Of a DNA stretch of 7,250 nucleotides, positions 5,999 to 7,250 are shown one piece after another. This DNA is from Candidatus Latescibacterota bacterium (GTDB taxonomy: Bacteria > Latescibacterota > UBA2968 > UBA8231). The stretch is from positions 1 through 7,250 of the forward strand of contig JAJDYK010000149.1 in assembly GCA_022825185.1 (NCBI GenBank), written 5' to 3'. The stretch's first letter is position 1, and every line of letters begins with the position of its first letter. The translations under genes were made by a program, and so were the position numbers. Under the pieces are notes generated by a model that ran no database searches, was not told the origin of the DNA, and worked only from the letters and a program-made list of their open reading frames with translations.

Positions 5999-6760
5999 AT
6001 GTTAGAAGAACCTTATCGCTGGGTCGAGGCCATCAACAATCGCCGCGAGTACGTGGAAGACCAGCTCGCGAGCGGCAGTCCGGTGGTGGGCACGACGTAC
6101 GCCGACGGGGTGCTGCTGCTGACGGCTACCCCAGGCCCGCGCAAGCTCTTTGAGGTGTACGACGAGATCGCCTTCGCGGCCGTGGGGCACCCGGCCGATA
6201 TCGAGAAGTTGCGCAAAGCTGTCATCGACATCGCCCATCTTGAAGGATTTAACCTGTCGGCCAATGACGTGACTTTGCAGCGATTGGTCAGCTTTGGCAT
6301 CGGTCCGCTGATGAAGGCGGCTTTCGACGAGTTGTTTCGCTCGCCCTTTGTCGCCCGCGTGCTGATGGCTGAGCTAGACCCGGATGGCGGCGGAGACGCT
6401 TTTTTTACTATTGACGCCGATGGGTCCTTTGCCCAAAGTGGTGGGGCGGCGGCCATCAGCGGCAACGCAGAGAGCGCACAGGCCATGACGGCACAACTGC
6501 AAACGGTCAGCCCAGAGCTTCCCCTCGACCAAGCCTTGGGCACGGCGTTGGAAGTGTGGGGGTTGGGCCGGCTGACCCTCGATGTCCGCGATGGAGAGGT
6601 GCCCAGTGCGGAGGCGGTGCGCGATTTTCTCAAGGGCGGCTTGCAAGAGCTAACAGTCGAGGCCGCAGTGCTCGACCGCGACCGCATCGCCAAGTCGAAG
6701 TTCCGCCTGCTCAGCGCGGAACAACTAGCCGAGCCACTCGCTTCCTACTTCGAGGTCTAG
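5999..6760 (+). CDS. prcA: Proteasome subunit alpha
   Basis: This 253-residue protein is the non-catalytic alpha subunit, forming the outer rings of the 20S core that gate entry and bind the ATPase. It lacks the N-terminal nucleophile threonine and propeptide of PrcB. Residues 11-40 align without gaps to the start of mycobacterial PrcA as I recall it, including the strand VVGTTYADGVLLL (29-41). The segment RKLFEVYDEIAFAAVG (48-63) matches the conserved LQK..ELYDRVGFAA region, and Lys49 falls on the PrcA lysine reported to line the activator-docking pocket. Residues 1-20 would be the gate segment. FFTIDADGSF (135-144) fits the later beta strands. It starts 5 nt after the prcB stop. PrcA and PrcB share little identity, as usual for alpha and beta subunits. 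Confidence 0.93.
   Translation: MLEEPYRWVEAINNRREYVEDQLASGSPVVGTTYADGVLLLTATPGPRKLFEVYDEIAFAAVGHPADIEKLRKAVIDIAHLEGFNLSANDVTLQRLVSFGIGPLMKAAFDELFRSPFVARVLMAELDPDGGGDAFFTIDADGSFAQSGGAAAISGNAESAQAMTAQLQTVSPELPLDQALGTALEVWGLGRLTLDVRDGEVPSAEAVRDFLKGGLQELTVEAAVLDRDRIAKSKFRLLSAEQLAEPLASYFEV
6752..6756 (+). promoter_or_regulatory. Ribosome binding site of the pafA-like gene
   Basis: GAGGT lies inside the last sense codons of prcA, 5 nt before the ATG at 6762. It supports this start even though only one base separates the prcA stop from it. Confidence 0.6.
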
Positions 6761-6761
6761 T

Positions 6762-7250
6762 ATGGAAGGTCGCATTTACGGGCTGGAAACCGAGTTCGGC
6801 TGTCTGCCGCCGGCTTCAGATCCCTTTTTGAGTCCCGATTTCGTGTCGATAAAGGCCAAGGACTGCGTGTTCTACCGCGATGGCTTGGGCATTGTCGATA
6901 TGCACTATCGGGGTCGCGACGAGCCGCCCGGCAACGGCGGCTTTCTCTTCAACGGCGGACGCGTGTACATCGACATGGGCCACGTCGAATACGCCACTCC
7001 AGAATGTACCGGGCTTTTTGATTTGGTGGCTGCCGACCGAGCTGGCGAGCGGTTGGTACAGCGTGCGCTAGATCAGCTTGGCTTGGCCGATAGCGCGGCC
7101 TTTTTCAAGAACAATATCGACCACTACACAGGGGCTACGTTTGGCTGCCACGAAAACTATCTCGTGCGGCGGGAGGTGCCGTTTTCGCAAGTGCTGCTGC
7201 CGACCATGCTGCCCTTTTTCGTCACCCGCCAGATATTCGCCGGTGCTGGT
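6762..7250 (+). CDS. pafA: PafA-like ligase for the ubiquitin-like tag (3' truncated by window edge)
   Basis: The first 163 codons of a second Dop/PafA family member run off the window without a stop. PafA uses ATP to phosphorylate the tag's C-terminal Glu and then forms an isopeptide bond with a target lysine. Visible motifs are GLETEFG (7-13), YIDMGHVEYATPE (69-81) with Asp71 as the expected catalytic aspartate, ADRAGER (91-97), FKNNID (115-120), FGCHENYL (127-134) and FVTRQIFAGAG (153-163). It lacks the RGF-type Dop loop seen in the upstream paralogue, which is why I assign ligase rather than deamidase. Val75 replaces the proline of the usual HPE. Roughly a dozen extra residues around 42-58 (to PPGNGG) lie before the catalytic strand compared with mycobacterial PafA as I recall it. 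About two thirds of the protein should follow downstream. Assignment to PafA rather than a second Dop is probable but not certain. Confidence 0.82.
   Translation, partial: MEGRIYGLETEFGCLPPASDPFLSPDFVSIKAKDCVFYRDGLGIVDMHYRGRDEPPGNGGFLFNGGRVYIDMGHVEYATPECTGLFDLVAADRAGERLVQRALDQLGLADSAAFFKNNIDHYTGATFGCHENYLVRREVPFSQVLLPTMLPFFVTRQIFAGAG

Noticed and set aside
6013..6693. Minus-strand frame of 226 codons inside prcA
   Set aside because: Ser/Pro/Ala-rich complement reading of prcA with no independent support.

Overview
The window holds a bacterial 20S proteasome gene cluster with a ubiquitin-like tagging system. All eight genes I support lie on the + strand and are tightly packed. The small tag protein ends in Arg-Thr-Gly-Gln rather than the Gly-Gly-Gln/Glu of actinobacterial Pup. 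It therefore matches the UBact type, described from Gram-negative and candidate phyla such as Nitrospirae, Poribacteria, Latescibacteria and Handelsmanbacteria. The DNA is GC-rich, and a Gfo/Idh/MocA-type sugar dehydrogenase-like gene sits upstream. I therefore infer an uncultured Gram-negative lineage of that kind, not an actinomycete; the exact phylum cannot be read from the sequence alone.

Layout. 22-1017: Gfo/Idh/MocA family oxidoreductase. 1018-1075: short gap with a possible extended -10 promoter and a ribosome binding site. 1076-1780: signal peptidase I (lepB). 1793-3487: proteasomal AAA+ ATPase (ARC/Mpa). 3496-5040: Dop-like deamidase/depupylase homologue. 5037-5228: UBact, overlapping dop by ATGA. 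5235-5993: proteasome beta subunit PrcB with propeptide and N-terminal nucleophile threonine. 5999-6760: proteasome alpha subunit PrcA. 6762 to the window edge: PafA-like ligase, cut off after 163 codons. From lepB onward no gap exceeds 12 nt, so lepB to pafA may form one transcription unit. No gene-free stretch longer than 58 nt exists.

How the genes work together (known from the homologous Pup system, inferred here). Dop converts the C-terminal Gln of the tag to Glu. PafA ligates that Glu to lysines of target proteins. The ring ATPase recognises the tag, unfolds the target and threads it into the PrcA/PrcB 20S chamber, and Dop can also remove the tag. The most interesting points are the UBact tail, an ATPase C-terminus (GQVI) that lacks the tyrosine of the usual GQYL docking tail while the alpha subunit keeps the matching pocket lysine, uneven ribosome binding sites that suggest the tag is the most strongly translated member, and the linkage to a signal peptidase.
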